DNA of 14,871 nucleotides from an uncultured Lachnospiraceae bacterium (GTDB taxonomy: Bacteria; Bacillota_A; Clostridia; Lachnospirales; Lachnospiraceae), in the NCBI GenBank assembly GCA_902773195.1, contig CACYDL010000048.1, forward strand, positions 1-14,871. Reading direction: 5' to 3'. A model generated the notes under the pieces. That model was not told the DNA's origin. It worked only from the letters and a program-made list of their open reading frames with translations, and did not search any database. Shown in pieces: positions 13,362 to 14,871 of the stretch (the stretch's first letter is position 1; each line of letters starts with the position of its first letter). The position numbers were made by a program, and so were the translations under genes.

Positions 13362-14255
13362 TCAGGAATAGTGCACGGTCTTTCTGCTGACGAGAAGGTT
13401 GATGCAGGTGATCGTCAGGACGATCACGAAGAGAATCAGGGCCGCGGCCGAGGCGTAGGACGGATATCCTCCGCTGTTGCCGTAGAGCATGTCATAGACG
13501 TATCCGACGATGGTATTCATCCCGGCGGCGTTGAGATCCGTGCCGAAGATCGCGACCACATCGCTGTAGGCCTTGAACGCGCCGATGAAGCCGGTGATGA
13601 TGAGATAGAAAACCATGGGCGAAATCATCGGAAGCGTGATGCGGAAGAAGATGCGGGTGTCCGACGTGCCGTCGACCTTGGCCGCCTTGTAGTAGTCCGG
13701 ATTGACGGAGGCCAGCGCGCTGGTCAGAATCAGAATCTTGAAGGGCAGGACCACCCAGACCGTGTAGAAGCACATCACGAACATCTTGGCCCAGTAGGGA
13801 CCGTCGATGAAGTCGACGGCGTTTCCCCCGAACCAGCGGATGATCATGTTGACGAAGCCGTCCGAGTAGGGGGTCTTCTTGAAGAGAATCATGAAGACAA
13901 GGCCGACCGCCAGCGTGTTGGTCACGTAGGGCAGGAAAAAGACCGTCTGATACAGCTCCCTGAGCGGCCTGATGGAGTTGAGGCCGACAGAGATCAGCAG
14001 CGCGATGCCGGTGGAAAGAGGCACCGTGATGATCACGAGAATGAAGGTGTTCCGGAGGGCCTGCAGGAAATACGGGTCGCGGAGCACGTAGGAATAGTTG
14101 TAGGTTCCCGTCCCGAAGAACGTCTGGGACGCCGAGTTGTATCCCTCTTCGAACGAGTAGATCAGGACGTCGAAGAGCGGATAGACCATGAAGATTCCCA
14201 GGAAGATCATGGCAGGAAGAAGATAAAGCAGTGCTTTCCAGCTTTTATTTCCCAT
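13362..14255 (-). CDS. Carbohydrate ABC transporter permease, MalF/UgpA type
   Basis: This 297-residue permease opens with the family's typical first helix ([20 protein letters not shown], residues 9-28). Further segments include [21 protein letters not shown] at about 98-118. The EAA loop [19 protein letters not shown] is at 186-204, and the last helix ends in [12 protein letters not shown]. It forms the heterodimeric channel with the MalG-type permease downstream. The ATG at 14255 is chosen because GAGAGGG lies six bases upstream; a longer frame to 14300 would add a charged, Arg-rich stretch. The start overlaps the end of the ATPase gene by 11 bases, so the two are probably translationally coupled. 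Confidence 0.93.
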   Translation of the reverse strand: MGNKSWKALLYLLPAMIFLGIFMVYPLFDVLIYSFEEGYNSASQTFFGTGTYNYSYVLRDPYFLQALRNTFILVIITVPLSTGIALLISVGLNSIRPLRELYQTVFFLPYVTNTLAVGLVFMILFKKTPYSDGFVNMIIRWFGGNAVDFIDGPYWAKMFVMCFYTVWVVLPFKILILTSALASVNPDYYKAAKVDGTSDTRIFFRITLPMISPMVFYLIITGFIGAFKAYSDVVAIFGTDLNAAGMNTIVGYVYDMLYGNSGGYPSYASAAALILFVIVLTITCINLLVSRKTVHYS

Positions 14256-14871
14256 CTGAAACCCTCTCCGCGCGGATTCTCGCGCCGGTCTCCTTGTCAA
14301 AAATGTGCACCTTGGCCGGTTTCACGTCAAACCGGATGGTCGCGCCCTTTTCCTCCGGCCGCTCGTCGGAACGGATGATCGCGCGGATCTCCTGCCCGGT
14401 AAACGCGTCGTGGGTCGCCACCACGCTGGTGTCGCGTCCCATGACCTCCACCGCCTTCAGGCCGCAGGTGAGGACGCCGTCCTTCGAGGGCATGAAGCCC
14501 TCAGGGCGGATGCCCACCGCCACGTCCCCGTCCCCGACGCCGGGAACGTCCATGACGCATTCGCTGCCGATATAGAGCTTCCCGCCCTTCACGGTTCCGT
14601 CAAAGACGTTGATCGGCGGCGTGCCGAGGAATTTTGCCACGAAGAGATTTACGGGGTCGTCGTATACGTCCTGAGGCCTGCCGATCTGCTGCACCACGCC
14701 GGCCTCCATCACGACGATCATGTCGGAGATGCTCATCGCCTCCTCCTGGTCGTGGGTGACGAAAACGGTGGTGATGCCGGTCTCCCTCTGGATCCGGCGG
14801 ATCTCCTCCCTCGTCTGGAGCCTGAGGCGGGCGTCCAGGTTGGAGAGGGGCTCGTCCAGCAGTAGCACGCC
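14245..14871 (-). CDS. Sugar ABC transporter ATPase, MalK/MsmX/UgpC type, partial (N-terminus outside window)
   Basis: The last 208 codons are present; the Walker A and LSGGQ signature lie beyond the right edge. The visible part opens with Walker B and the D-loop ([17 protein letters not shown]). The H-loop follows as [16 protein letters not shown], then [22 protein letters not shown], which is diagnostic of the sugar-importer subfamily. From about residue 85 a C-terminal TOBE/OB-type regulatory domain follows ([10 protein letters not shown], then [16 protein letters not shown]). It supplies ATP hydrolysis for the two permeases downstream and could be shared with other sugar importers, as MsmX is. 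The stop is TAA at 14245, 11 bases inside the next gene. The operon promoter lies outside the window. Confidence 0.93.
   Translation of the reverse strand, partial: GVLLLDEPLSNLDARLRLQTREEIRRIQRETGITTVFVTHDQEEAMSISDMIVVMEAGVVQQIGRPQDVYDDPVNLFVAKFLGTPPINVFDGTVKGGKLYIGSECVMDVPGVGDGDVAVGIRPEGFMPSKDGVLTCGLKAVEVMGRDTSVVATHDAFTGQEIRAIIRSDERPEEKGATIRFDVKPAKVHIFDKETGARIRAERVSDGK
14262..14268 (-). promoter_or_regulatory. Ribosome binding site fixing the MalF-type permease start
   Basis: GAGAGGG on the minus strand, six bases before the ATG at 14255, lies within the last codons of the ATPase gene. It supports the 297-residue start over the 312-residue alternative. Confidence 0.7.

Noticed and set aside
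13353..14378. A 341-codon plus-strand frame opposite the MalF-type permease
   Set aside because: It is a charged, low-information product. The minus strand has membrane helices and an EAA loop in the right place.
1..14871. CRISPR array, tRNA, rRNA, insertion sequence or phage genes
   Set aside because: No spaced direct repeats with unique spacers, cloverleaf, transposase motif or terminal inverted repeat was seen on either strand.

Overview
The window looks like a GC-rich Bacillota chromosome segment, most likely from the class Clostridia (a Lachnospiraceae-like gut organism). The evidence is Gram-positive: sortase, cell-wall sorting signals, lipoboxes, strong AGGAGG-type ribosome sites and a MalK/MsmX-type sugar ABC operon. 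The genus cannot be fixed from this sequence. Every credible gene lies on the minus strand, so transcription runs from high to low coordinates. The many long plus-strand reading frames are GC-driven shadows.

Right part (10734-14871): a CUT1-type carbohydrate ABC transporter operon in the order ATPase (5' end outside the window), permease, permease, solute-binding lipoprotein. The binding protein has an extra C-terminal membrane helix. An intercistronic stem-loop lies just upstream of the binding-protein gene.

Middle (9339-10704): a single-gene unit with its own TATAAT promoter and a clear intrinsic terminator. It encodes a lipoprotein made of a long alanine-rich helical stalk followed by two apparent OB-fold-like domains. 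Its function is unknown.

Left part (1-9310): a sortase-assembled pilus operon in the order major pilin, class C sortase, small SpaA-type pilin, giant adhesin. The adhesin runs off the left edge after 1703 codons. All three gene junctions are 4-base ATGA overlaps, so translation is probably coupled. The roughly 470-base leader region contains several stem-loops, including an intrinsic terminator upstream of the first pilin gene. That placement suggests attenuation of the pilus operon.

The most distinctive points are these. Both complete pilins have sorting signals without the usual proline (ILRTGG and PVRTGD). The pilin sortase lacks the usual Asp-Pro-aromatic lid. The sortase has a repeat-encoded cytoplasmic tail. 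The giant adhesin combines an acidic Pro/Glu repeat stalk, an apparent ricin-type trefoil and a SpaA domain.
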